Part shown: positions 9,401 to 17,258 of the stretch, piece after piece | Numbering within the stretch: position 1 is the first letter of the stretch | Layout of the letters: each line of letters begins with the position of its first letter | Assembly: GCA_035308525.1 (NCBI GenBank) | Contig: DATGGM010000144.1 | Span: forward strand, 1 to 64,000 | Source of the DNA: Bog-159 sp035308525 | Lineage (GTDB): Bacteria; Acidobacteriota; Terriglobia; Bryobacterales; Bryobacteraceae | Length of the DNA stretch: 64,000 nucleotides | Direction of reading: 5' to 3' | Notes under the pieces: generated by a model | What the model saw: only the letters and a program-made list of their open reading frames with translations | The model's database searches: none | Told to the model about the DNA's origin: nothing | Program-made: the position numbers and the translations under genes

Positions 9401-11165
9401 TGACGGCACATTTGCCGCTGCCGTGGATTACCCGGCCGGATCCCAGCCCGTGGCGGCCGCTCTGGGCGACTTCAGCGGCGATGGGAACCTGGATATTGTG
9501 GTTGCCAACCAGGGCGATAACACCGTTTCCGTTTTCCTTGGTAACGGCCAGGGCGCTTTCGCTCCCGGCCTGCCCTACCCCACGGGGAACAGCCCTGTGG
9601 CGGTAGCCGCGGCCGACATCAATGGCGACGGAACCCTGGATCTGGTGGTCGCCAATCAGGCCGACAATACCGTCTCGCTTCTGGCGGGCAACGCGGATGG
9701 AACATTTAACGCGCATGTGGATTACCCGGCCGGACCCTCTCCCACCGCTCTGCTGGCCGGCGATTTCAATGCCGACGGCAAACTGGATCTGGCCGTCGCC
9801 AACGATTTTGTCAATGGAACCGTGTCCGTACTGCTCGGTAATGGCGATGGCACGTTCAAGCCGCCGGTAGCCTATGCCACTGGCGACTCGGTTGCCGTGG
9901 CCGCCGCCGACTTCAACGGGGACGGCAAGCTCGATCTGGCCGCGGTCAACCAACTCGCACAAACCCTCTCCGTGCTCTTGGGCAAGGGCGATGGCACGTT
10001 TCAGCCGGCCTTGACGAAGCTTTTGGAACTGAGTCCCGCGGGATTGGCCATCGGCGATTTGAACGCCGATGGAACGCTGGACGTTGCCGTGGCGAACAGC
10101 GCCGACGGCACCGTCTCCATCTTGTACGGCTATAACAACGGCCTCTTCCGTGACCCGCTGGACTTCCCAGTGGCCTCCGGACCCCTGGCCGTGACCCTGG
10201 GGGATTTTAACGGCGATGGAAGTCTGGATCTGGCAACAGCCGCGATGGCCTCGAATACCCTTTCCGTTCTCGTGCAGTCACCTGCCCTTACCTTTTCCGC
10301 TTCCGGCATCAACGTAGGAAATGTGACGCTGGGCCGGAGCGCGTCTCAGTCTCTCACGTTGACCAATACCGGCAGCGCCGTGCTGACCATTGCGTCCATC
10401 TCCACCAGCGGTCCTTTTTCTCAAACCAACAACTGTCCGCATTCGCTGGCAGCCGGAAACGCGTGCACCATTACGGTAACCGGCACGCCTACGGCTAAGG
10501 GACCCTTTACCGGACTGCTGACCATTAACGACAATGCGCCCGGCTCGCCTCAAGCCATCGGTTTGAACGGCACAGGCGTGGCGGGTAAGCTGACCCTGAG
10601 TCTTTCGGCATCCCCGATAGATAGCGGCAATCCGTTGTCTTCAAACACGGTGAGCTTGAGCTATCCGGCGCCGCGCGGTGGGGCCCTTGTGACGCTTTCG
10701 AGCTCTAACCCGTTAGTGGCATCCGTTCCGGCATCCGCGACCATAGCGGCCGGATCACAGGTTTCCCTTGCTTTCACGATCACCACGACCGGAGTGGATG
10801 CCCCGACCGCGGTCACGTTGTCCGCGACCTTCAACGGAGTGACCTCGACAGCCGTTCTTACGGTGAATCCGGCTGTACTGCAGTCTTTGACCCTGTCGCC
10901 CGCTACGGTCGTGGGCGGCCAATCCACCACCGGAAACTTTGCCACATTCGACGGTCAATCGCCGCCCGCCGGAGCGATCCTGGCGCTGTCGAGCGCCAAC
11001 CCGGCGGTCGCGTCCGTGCCTGCTTCGGTCCAGATATCCGCCTATTCCAATCAATCGCCGGCATTCGCCATCACCACGGCTGCGGTGACCACGGCCACGC
11101 ACGTCGTGATTACGGCGACCTATGGCAAGTCGCACAGCACGGCTACGCTGACCATAAACCCTTGA
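6438..11165 (+). CDS. Giant secreted repeat protein: PQQ-like propeller, choice-of-anchor D, FG-GAP and Ig-like domains
   Basis: The 1575-residue product has a signal peptide (about 1-16). In order: a PQQ-like beta-propeller region (about 20-530); three choice-of-anchor D/ASH-type repeats (about 534-636, 640-738, 745-842), each with a TNNCP- or CAAP-type cysteine and a FTP or YTP strand; an IPT/TIG-like domain (about 845-935); about six FG-GAP/VCBS repeats (about 940-1280) with calcium-type loops such as DLNGDGRLDL; a fourth ASH repeat (1286-1380); and two Ig-like domains to the end. This is an extracellular or surface adhesion/scaffold type protein. No catalytic motif is visible. Confidence 0.85.
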   Translation: MKALALLFLAATLPAQVQPAPGWCSMAHCNNQMTDFSPVTPPGINSGIAISARDTARLGLTGALGCVTNGANLACAYRESPDALVYYDASGNVLWTSGKLLDGNTYKNTPIIQADGSVVVGDNLNTIKFNRDGSVAWSTPTVGGSPISQVTTPNGAIFTATHPVAVNTCPQNTCNLLTTLNNPGSGYTTAAVTLTGGDCPGTSATATVSGAQVTAVNITAQGSNCIIAPDIIITGDGAGAQANAQLVAPAPVTVYNGATGALVGSMYLYASGVSGPYYETINVPCVNNGSYPNRVYVSTNLSTNQNQGALWALDIDPANLANPISPAWSVTFGGPSGASPLCIGNKVYFDGAGQVPGDNAGTTIFGVHDNGSSASILFHVSLGADAAPITCNFALDPRPAGGFWHEIQYDPNLYHRDGANGNIIETLDVSSLLAAGGAVPGTYWMSGVFNTVGTPDHPYMILPESAISYAASYLTMIDLTDLSLVWALPLYPGNSPYFSDSFEGEAAILMNSGGQPVVAMATRYNGAFFLADGQGTAAISSSALRFGDQSVGGTSASQAVTLTNTSSTVLNVASINVTGDFAEAGTCAAPMPPGAGCLITVSFTPSATGPRTGSMVITSNAAGSPQTISLSGVGITGVPDIALSAHALSFAAQTIGTTSPPQVVTLKNRGAALLTLTGFVGGGDALQTNNCPSSLAPAADCSVNVMFTPGGAGSRTGTVTINSNASNSPQVISLAGTGSLAGGPAAGLTSSSLVFPVQNLGVPGKPQSVFLYNPGTAALGITSIAATGAASQTNNCPATLAPKSHCAITVTYTPVTIGPGAGAVTLIDNAPDSPQHIFVSGVAWGNPLPLLAQASPPAGLLLGGPGFTLNVLGGGFIPGATVNWNGAAVPTAYIGPTQLSATVAPSRTAAAKTATISVVNSGPGGGASNPVWLPITTPSEWLSMGRSDLRASAGPRAVLTADLNGDGRLDLLAVNSVANTISVLLGNGDGTFAAAVDYPAGSQPVAAALGDFSGDGNLDIVVANQGDNTVSVFLGNGQGAFAPGLPYPTGNSPVAVAAADINGDGTLDLVVANQADNTVSLLAGNADGTFNAHVDYPAGPSPTALLAGDFNADGKLDLAVANDFVNGTVSVLLGNGDGTFKPPVAYATGDSVAVAAADFNGDGKLDLAAVNQLAQTLSVLLGKGDGTFQPALTKLLELSPAGLAIGDLNADGTLDVAVANSADGTVSILYGYNNGLFRDPLDFPVASGPLAVTLGDFNGDGSLDLATAAMASNTLSVLVQSPALTFSASGINVGNVTLGRSASQSLTLTNTGSAVLTIASISTSGPFSQTNNCPHSLAAGNACTITVTGTPTAKGPFTGLLTINDNAPGSPQAIGLNGTGVAGKLTLSLSASPIDSGNPLSSNTVSLSYPAPRGGALVTLSSSNPLVASVPASATIAAGSQVSLAFTITTTGVDAPTAVTLSATFNGVTSTAVLTVNPAVLQSLTLSPATVVGGQSTTGNFATFDGQSPPAGAILALSSANPAVASVPASVQISAYSNQSPAFAITTAAVTTATHVVITATYGKSHSTATLTINP

Positions 11166-11190
11166 GCTTTTTTTGGGGCGAAGTTATACT
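11162..11190 (+). promoter_or_regulatory. Candidate sigma70 promoter for the decayed FG-GAP gene
   Basis: TTGAGC (11162-11167), a 17-bp spacer and TATACT (11185-11190). The -35 box overlaps the stop codon of the large repeat protein gene. A strong AGGAGG (11222-11227) lies 4 bp before the ATG at 11232. Expression signals therefore survive although the gene behind them is broken. Confidence 0.5.
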
Positions 11191-11231
11191 GCGGAAAGCT
11201 GTCAAGCAGCGGAGTGGACTCAGGAGGGGTC

Positions 11232-11455
11232 ATGCTGTCGAACTCAATGTCCATGGGTCTCGTCTTATGCGTCGCCGCAGCAGTTGCCGCCTTGGCGCAA
11301 CCGGTTCCCGCGAGCTTTAACCGCCCCCAACGATTTGCCGCTGGCAACGGCCCGCCGGTCGCGGTGATTGCGGACTTCGATCATGACGGTAAGCCGGACA
11401 TGGCCATTATGTGCCGACGCCGGTGACGGTTCTCATCAACACCGCGCGTCCGTGA
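11232..11455 (+). pseudogene. Remnant of a secreted FG-GAP/VCBS repeat protein
   Basis: The frame from ATG 11232 encodes a signal peptide (SMGLVLCVAAAVAALAQ) and the start of an FG-GAP repeat (VAVIADFDHDGKPDMAI), then hits a stop at 11424-11426. A shifted frame from 11411 reads VPTPVTVLINTARP and stops at 11453-11455, which is the usual end of such a repeat. The parts look like the two ends of a longer gene joined by an internal deletion with frameshift. The intact neighbour at 6438-11165 has the same repeat type. Confidence 0.6.
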
Positions 11456-11566
11456 GATAGATACTTCACGAAGAAGAGAAAATCGCGCGCGCCATCGAAA
11501 CCGGCCCCTCCCGCCGCTGTCTCTTTCGGGCCGCCGGCTCCGATGTCCTCGCCGCGCACGAGTGGG

Positions 11567-13525
11567 CTACGGCTGAACGGTAACAGTCAGGGAGGCGGCG
11601 GATTGCGTATTTTGCGGATTCCACACGGTCACGGTCAGTGAATCGCCCGCCGCCATCGGACACACTCCGTTTTGATTCACGTTCGCCACCAGCGAGATGG
11701 CCGTGTCCGACCACTCGCCGATTTGTACGGTACAGGCATCCCCCGTATGACCCGCGCTCCAGCTTTGTGTGTTGTCGGTGATTTGAATGAAATCTGAATT
11801 GCCCGTGTAGGGAAGCCCGAGGGGAAAGGTACCAAACCCGCCCATACCGTTCAACGAAAGGATACTGAGCGGTGGCTGCGGCTGCACCACGACCTCGGTG
11901 CATCCCGGCGCGGCGCATTGCGTCGTCATCGCGCCAATCGTGGGAACCTTGGCCGGCGCAACGCCGCAAGTCGGCGAGACCTGGGGCGGACCGCTCGGAT
12001 AAATCGCGCAGGTATTCGTGCCGCTCAGTTCGCTGGCGGTCTGTGGGAGGCTGGTAGACACGGGGTAGTCGATCACCGGCGCGTATAATCCCATCAGACC
12101 GGCGCCCGCGGTAGTCGCCTGCCCGTCCTTGTAGGGCACCAGTTCGCCGCCGCAACTGAACCCGCTGGCCGGCAGGATGTCCCGAATCGCGACTTCGTTG
12201 AGTCCCGTATAATTGGCGGTTGTCGACTTCGTTAAGTCCACCCAGGTGTACCCGTTCGCGGCGGTCACCCAGGAGGGCTGCGTCACCCCGGTACCCACGA
12301 TCAGCGTCACAAAACCGTTGGCATCCTGCACCAGCGGCGTGCACGGCGCCAGCGAGTTCACCGGGCAACTGTCCGGGAGGCTTGCCAGCGTGCCGCCTCC
12401 GCTAACCTGGAACGACACACTCAAATAGCGCATCTGCTCGCCCCCGGAACGGGAGCAGCCATTGGTGCACGGGGTCGGTGGCGTGGTGGGAACCTGAAAG
12501 CGCAGCCGCATCACCTCACCCGCGGAGGCCAGCGTCTGCGGCAGTCCGGCGGGCGTATAGGCGAACAGGTAACTCGCATCCGGGTTCGCACCGGGCGTGT
12601 ACTCGTCACCGCGTATCCATTGAATCTTGCTGGTGGGGATGATTCCCCAGCAGTCGGTCGGCTGCCAGTTGGCGAAAAGATTGTGATTCTGCACCTGCTT
12701 CTGGTTCAGCCAGGCATTCCCCGTGCTGGAACCGGTGGTCACAATGCCCATGGTATTCACCATGGAAGCCGGGTAGGCGCAGCCCGAAGCCAGGTCTCTC
12801 ACAATCACGTGCGGTAAGGTCGCGGACGTAAACTTGGTGAGGCTCAAATAGTTCCGAATGATGATCACGCCCGCCGGGTTTGGATCCGAATGCGTGGGCG
12901 TGTCCACTTCGTGGTCTGGTACCCCGGGGTTGGCCTTGAAGAATCCCGGGTCCAGATTCCAGTTCATGTACGGATGCCGCTGCGTGCCATCCATCGCATT
13001 CACGTCCACGTTGAACCCGGTCATCATGCAGCCCGGCTCCTGTGTGCCTGGACTGCCTCCGAGTTTGATGGGCACGGCATATTTTTGTCCGTTGACAAAG
13101 GCCACGCCCGGCTGGAACGGATTGGTATAGGTCGAGGTGAGAGGCACTACCTCCACATCCGAGAGGTTTTGCGTAATTGCGGAATGGTTGTCGTAGAGTC
13201 CGATAGAGAAGTATCTTGCATTCGGAAACTCTCCCACAATGATCAGTTCGTAAGGGGGGATGCTGGTGCTGACGTTGAAAAACAGTTTGTTATACAAGCT
13301 ATTCAGATCGCCCTGCTCACTGCCCGATCCGTTGCCGGTTGAAAACGGTATGAGATAGCAATTGTTATTGAAGTTACTAAAGAAATTGCCCTTGGTGAAG
13401 GAGCCGGGATTAAACTGGGTCGGACAGGTCGTAGCAGCGGAGAGGCTCGGAGGAAAACAGACACAAAAGCCGAGCAGGCATGCGCCGAAGAGTAGTTTTG
13501 TTCGCAATGGCCTGGCTGCTTTCAT
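11567..13525 (-). CDS. Secreted protein of unknown function
   Basis: A 652-residue protein. The start at 13525 is chosen because it gives a clean signal peptide (MKAARPLRTKLLFGACLLGF...), while the longer frame adds 18 residues of non-signal sequence. The mature part is rich in Thr, Pro, Asn and Cys. A segment reading ARYFSIGLYDNHS followed by a D-V-E-V strand faintly recalls DUF1214/DUF1254-type jelly rolls; this is only an impression. The last 90 residues look like a small beta-sandwich ending LTVTVQP. Function not recognised. It is flanked by other secreted proteins. Confidence 0.75.
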   Translation of the reverse strand: MKAARPLRTKLLFGACLLGFCVCFPPSLSAATTCPTQFNPGSFTKGNFFSNFNNNCYLIPFSTGNGSGSEQGDLNSLYNKLFFNVSTSIPPYELIIVGEFPNARYFSIGLYDNHSAITQNLSDVEVVPLTSTYTNPFQPGVAFVNGQKYAVPIKLGGSPGTQEPGCMMTGFNVDVNAMDGTQRHPYMNWNLDPGFFKANPGVPDHEVDTPTHSDPNPAGVIIIRNYLSLTKFTSATLPHVIVRDLASGCAYPASMVNTMGIVTTGSSTGNAWLNQKQVQNHNLFANWQPTDCWGIIPTSKIQWIRGDEYTPGANPDASYLFAYTPAGLPQTLASAGEVMRLRFQVPTTPPTPCTNGCSRSGGEQMRYLSVSFQVSGGGTLASLPDSCPVNSLAPCTPLVQDANGFVTLIVGTGVTQPSWVTAANGYTWVDLTKSTTANYTGLNEVAIRDILPASGFSCGGELVPYKDGQATTAGAGLMGLYAPVIDYPVSTSLPQTASELSGTNTCAIYPSGPPQVSPTCGVAPAKVPTIGAMTTQCAAPGCTEVVVQPQPPLSILSLNGMGGFGTFPLGLPYTGNSDFIQITDNTQSWSAGHTGDACTVQIGEWSDTAISLVANVNQNGVCPMAAGDSLTVTVWNPQNTQSAASLTVTVQP

Positions 13526-13684
13526 TCGCGCGCAAACTCTCACCCGATGAGATCCCCAATGCGAATCAGTATACACCAAACGCGTCTCCGGCTTCTATGA
13601 AATTGTCATTCGAGGGAGCATACGATGTTTTGTGGTACTACCTTGGTTCGTACTATGAGAACAAATCCTGAGCAGGCTGTCGGC

Positions 13685-15295
13685 TCACCACTTAACAACC
13701 GTAACGCTGTACGGCCCCAGGGCGATCGGATTGTTTGAGGTGGCCGTCTGAATCAGGACATTATTCTGCGCCGTTGCGGTATTTGATGCATAGGCACTCG
13801 TGTTGGAAACAGTCGTGATGCTCATGGTTGCGCTCACGTGCACCCCGTTGAGCTGAATCGTGGTGCTGCATACGGAAGAAGACTTGTTGGTGATTAGAAC
13901 GTAGTGGCTGCCGTCCGTTCCCCTATATGCTTGAGCGTACACGGCGGGTATCGCCTTGCCGTCAAAACCCTGGATCGCAACCAGCGGCCCCCCGGTCACG
14001 GTTGTGGGCCAGATCCGGTTGCTGCTGTTGATGGCCTGGTTGGCAACCTCCAGCGCCAAACCCGGCGCTGACATATAGAACTGGAACTGGGTGTTTGGAT
14101 CGGTTGCCGTGTCGGTCGAGAAGTTCGGATTGGCCGCTACCTGGTTGAGCAGATAGCTTTCGTAATCGTTCACCGACTGGATAATTCCATGATAGTCGTA
14201 GTTATCCGTGTAGAGTGAGTTCACTCCCACGCCCTTCACGTTCGGTACCGACGACATGCGCGCGATATACTCGGCCAGGAAAATGCCATTGTAGAGAAAA
14301 GTCAGAAACTTGTCGCTGTCCGGCGCGCAGCAATTGAGTTCCGTAATGTAGATCGGTGTATTGGACCCCACCAGGGGATTCAAGTACGAATTGATATAGT
14401 CCGCGGTGGCGTGCGCCAGAATGCCGTTCAGGGTCTGTGCCGTGGTGCTGATGCTTTGGATTCGGGGGATCGGGTAAGCGTGCGTGGATACCGCGTTCCA
14501 GTATACCGGCGTGTAGGCGGACATCCCGCTGTCCCAACTGCTGTAATTCACCCCGTTTCCCGGATACGTGCCCGCCATGAACAGCGCGATGGTGGCGCCG
14601 GGCGTGGCTGACGTGATGCCCGTGAAATACGGGTTCATGGCGTTGGCGTAGGAAGCTGCCGACGGGAAAATGATCGGATAAACGTAAGGCTCGTTGGCCA
14701 GCTCCCATTCCGCCACAGGCAACTCCGCGCCCTGCGCCGCTTGCGCCATCAGGCTCGCGCTGCCCGGGTTGGTGTCGGTAAAGCCGTTGAAACAAATTAT
14801 CGCTTGCGAGCCAACTGCATTCACGAAGGTTGCGAATTCGGATAGGTACACGCCGCCCTTGGCCTGCGTGAGCTGCTGGGAAGCCATCAGAATATTTGCC
14901 GGCTGGCCGCTCACTGACGCCGGATTGCCGGTGATCAGGGAGTTCATCCATCCGATGTCAATGTGGCCGCCGGAGCTGTCCGCCGGGTTCCAGTCGTAAG
15001 CCATGGACGCCGTACCGCCTGGAAATCGCAGCCAACCCGGCTTAAGCGGCCCTACCGCGTATACGAACTTCGGATCATGATACTCCACGCCGTTTCGAAG
15101 CTGCGGCATGTTGAAGCCGCTGAAACCGGTGGCGAGAGGGGCCGAGGTCTGGGTTTTGACGTTGATCGCGACGATGGTGCCGGCGATGCCGACCGGCGCG
15201 CAATATACCGCCAGCGCCAGCGCCATTACACAGCGGCGTCTTTTCGTTTTACGCCATCCGGCAAGGCACGACGCACATCCCCTCAGTCGGCACAT
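13685..15295 (-). CDS. Secreted glycoside hydrolase-like protein (clan GH-A, GH51/GH79-like)
   Basis: A 536-residue protein with a basic N-terminus and a signal-type helix (ALALAVYCAPVGIAG). WLRFPGGTASMAYDW resembles the LRxPGG strand of arabinofuranosidases and glucuronidases. WELANEP (about residue 200) carries the likely acid/base Glu, and IYITELN (about 320) the likely nucleophile Glu, each at a beta-strand end as in clan GH-A. The C-terminal 100 residues form a beta-sandwich. Substrate unknown; a role in plant or microbial polysaccharide breakdown is plausible. A second Met at 15226 is possible but would drop the basic n-region. Confidence 0.7.
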   Translation of the reverse strand: MCRLRGCASCLAGWRKTKRRRCVMALALAVYCAPVGIAGTIVAINVKTQTSAPLATGFSGFNMPQLRNGVEYHDPKFVYAVGPLKPGWLRFPGGTASMAYDWNPADSSGGHIDIGWMNSLITGNPASVSGQPANILMASQQLTQAKGGVYLSEFATFVNAVGSQAIICFNGFTDTNPGSASLMAQAAQGAELPVAEWELANEPYVYPIIFPSAASYANAMNPYFTGITSATPGATIALFMAGTYPGNGVNYSSWDSGMSAYTPVYWNAVSTHAYPIPRIQSISTTAQTLNGILAHATADYINSYLNPLVGSNTPIYITELNCCAPDSDKFLTFLYNGIFLAEYIARMSSVPNVKGVGVNSLYTDNYDYHGIIQSVNDYESYLLNQVAANPNFSTDTATDPNTQFQFYMSAPGLALEVANQAINSSNRIWPTTVTGGPLVAIQGFDGKAIPAVYAQAYRGTDGSHYVLITNKSSSVCSTTIQLNGVHVSATMSITTVSNTSAYASNTATAQNNVLIQTATSNNPIALGPYSVTVVKW

Positions 15296-15388
15296 TACCC
15301 GTCAGTATACATCAATATGGTGATTTTACTCACCCTGCTTGTACTATCTTTGGTAACACCACTGATCCGGTGGACCCGCTGTGACCAG

Positions 15389-15886
15389 CTACCCCAAACT
15401 GCGGTACTGGCTGCTGTAGAACACCAGCGGTTCGCCGTCCTGACACTCCGCGTGAAGCACTTCACCGATCACAATATCGTGGTCGCCGGCTGTAACCACG
15501 TTTGCCCGCGCGCATTCGATGGTTGCCAACACATCCGGCAGCAGCGGCACTCCGCTTTGTCCCGGGTACCAGTTCACTCCCTCAAAGCGATCGTAACCGC
15601 TTCCTGCAAACCTGTCGGAAAGCTCCTTCTGGCTGGCGCTCAGGATATTGATTCCAAAATGCTCGCCGATGCGGAAGTGCTCCAGAATCCGCGCGCGATG
15701 GTCGACGCATACCAGCACCAGCGGCGGCGTCATAGAAACCGATGTGAACGAATTGGCCGTCATGCCATGACACGCGCCGGAGGCGTCCCGTACCGTCGCG
15801 ATCGTGATCCCGCTGGCGAACTTGCCACAGATCCGCCGAAACTGTTGTTTCTCGATCTTGGACAGCCCCGGCGGTTGACTCGACAT
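15389..15886 (-). CDS. Flavin reductase family, FMN-binding split-barrel protein
   Basis: A 165-residue protein. FASGITIATVRDASG, GMTANSFTSVSMTPPLVLVCVD and FGINILSASQKELSDRFA are the strand-turn motifs of flavin reductase (FMN-binding) proteins, which supply reduced flavin to monooxygenases or act directly on flavin. The start at 15886 (MSSQPPGLSKIEKQQ) is preferred over 33 extra upstream residues with no similarity. It is divergent from the antiporter. Reduced flavin could serve the halogenase-like flavoprotein at 4661-6310, but the distance makes this speculative. Confidence 0.8.
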   Translation of the reverse strand: MSSQPPGLSKIEKQQFRRICGKFASGITIATVRDASGACHGMTANSFTSVSMTPPLVLVCVDHRARILEHFRIGEHFGINILSASQKELSDRFAGSGYDRFEGVNWYPGQSGVPLLPDVLATIECARANVVTAGDHDIVIGEVLHAECQDGEPLVFYSSQYRSLG

Positions 15887-15923
15887 AGGCGTCGAATTTA
15901 TCACACATACAGAGCCGGCCGAA

Positions 15924-15952
15924 AGTGGCACGGTCCTTTCGTCCGTGCCACT
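15924..15952. repeat. Perfect 10-bp inverted repeat, REP-like
   Basis: AGTGGCACGG, a 9-nt loop, then CCGTGCCACT. It sits in the 85-bp space between divergent flavin reductase and antiporter genes and ends 2 bp before a TATAAT (15955-15960). It may be an operator, or a copy of the GTGGCAC-type palindromic elements that are scattered in acidobacterial genomes (from memory, not verified here). Confidence 0.5.
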
Positions 15953-15971
15953 GCTATAATTGAGCCACTTC

Positions 15972-17240
15972 ATGGACGGCCCCACTCTGACCCTGTTCCT
16001 GGCTCAGATCAGCCTGGTTCTGGCCATCCCGCTGTGCATGGCCAAACTGCTCGAAAGGCTGGCCCTGTCGCCGTTAGTAGTCGAGCTGTTATGCGGCGTG
16101 ATGCTGGGTCCCAGCGTATTTGGCATGATCGCACCGGATCTTTACGCCAAAGTGTTTCCCGCTGTGGGCCGCGCCACCCAGGCGCGGGAAGCTGTGACTG
16201 AGCTGGGTCTCATCGTTTTCGTCTTCATGGCCGGCCTGGAGCTGCAGCCGAAACGCCTGCGGAGTCTGGGCATGCCGATCGTCTGGACCAGTTTCCTGGG
16301 CATACTCCTGCCGCTGGTGCTGGGCGTCGGATCAGTTCTGCTGTGGCCCGCATTCTGGCGCAACCAGGCGCAGGGCAATGTGCCGCTGCTGGCGCTTTTT
16401 GTGGGGACCATCCTGTCCATCTCGGCTCTCCCGGTGATTGCACGCATCCTGATGGACCTGAACCTGATCAAGACCGAGCTGGGCGTCATCGTAATGTCCG
16501 CCGCCATGCTCGACGATCTGGCCGGCTGGGGGCTTTTCGCCGTCATCCTCAGCAATTTCGGCGGCGCCGGCCAGTCGGGCCGGAACTGGTGGGCCAGCCT
16601 GGTGACCGTTGTGCTCGTGTTCGCTCTAATCCTGAATCTGTCCAACAAGAAGATCCAGAAGGCCGTCGGTTGGTTGAACCTGCCCAAGGACACGCTTCAG
16701 TTGAAATTGACTTTCCTGGTGATGATCACCGCCGCGATCTTCTCGCAGGTAGTGGGCACGCACGCCACGCTGGGCGCATTCCTGGCGGGCGTCGCATTAG
16801 GCCGTATCGAGGATGCCCGCAAGCTGGCGCACGAGAGCTTCTATCAGACCACCACCGGCATCTTCGCGACGTTGTATTTCGTGTCTATCGGATTGAAAGC
16901 CAACTTTGTCGCCAACTTCGACCTTCTGCTGGTGGTCTTCGTTCTCCTGGTGGCCTGCGCGGGCAAGATCAGCGGCGTTTACTTCGGCGCCACCCTGGGC
17001 GGAAAGCGGCCGCTGGAGGCTCTGATGGTGGCCCTGGCGATGAATGCCCGCGGCGCCGTGGGTATTGTGCTTACGACTGTAGCCCTCGAGTACGGTTTGA
17101 TCGATCAGCGCATTTTTGTGGCGCTGATCATCATGGCGCTGGCCACGTCGGTGTTAAGTGCCGTGGGTATCAAACACCTGCTCGGCCGCGGTCAAAAATG
17201 GCCCGCGCCGGAGGAGGTTGAAGTCCTGCCCTATATGTGA
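15972..17240 (+). CDS. Cation:proton antiporter (CPA2, KefB/NhaA-like fold)
   Basis: A 422-residue membrane protein with about 12-13 hydrophobic segments. The motif GVMLGPSVFG near the N-terminus and the repeated half LGAFLAGVALGR are typical of the CPA2 Na+/H+ or K+/H+ exchanger family, and SAAMLDDLAGW holds the paired acidic residues of the transport site. The ATG at 15972 is used; an in-frame TTG at 15960 is possible but overlaps the TATAAT. No RCK/TrkA-N domain is present, so it is the short form. Exchanged ion unknown. Confidence 0.85.
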   Translation: MDGPTLTLFLAQISLVLAIPLCMAKLLERLALSPLVVELLCGVMLGPSVFGMIAPDLYAKVFPAVGRATQAREAVTELGLIVFVFMAGLELQPKRLRSLGMPIVWTSFLGILLPLVLGVGSVLLWPAFWRNQAQGNVPLLALFVGTILSISALPVIARILMDLNLIKTELGVIVMSAAMLDDLAGWGLFAVILSNFGGAGQSGRNWWASLVTVVLVFALILNLSNKKIQKAVGWLNLPKDTLQLKLTFLVMITAAIFSQVVGTHATLGAFLAGVALGRIEDARKLAHESFYQTTTGIFATLYFVSIGLKANFVANFDLLLVVFVLLVACAGKISGVYFGATLGGKRPLEALMVALAMNARGAVGIVLTTVALEYGLIDQRIFVALIIMALATSVLSAVGIKHLLGRGQKWPAPEEVEVLPYM

Positions 17241-17258
17241 GACGCGTGTCCGCCCGCC

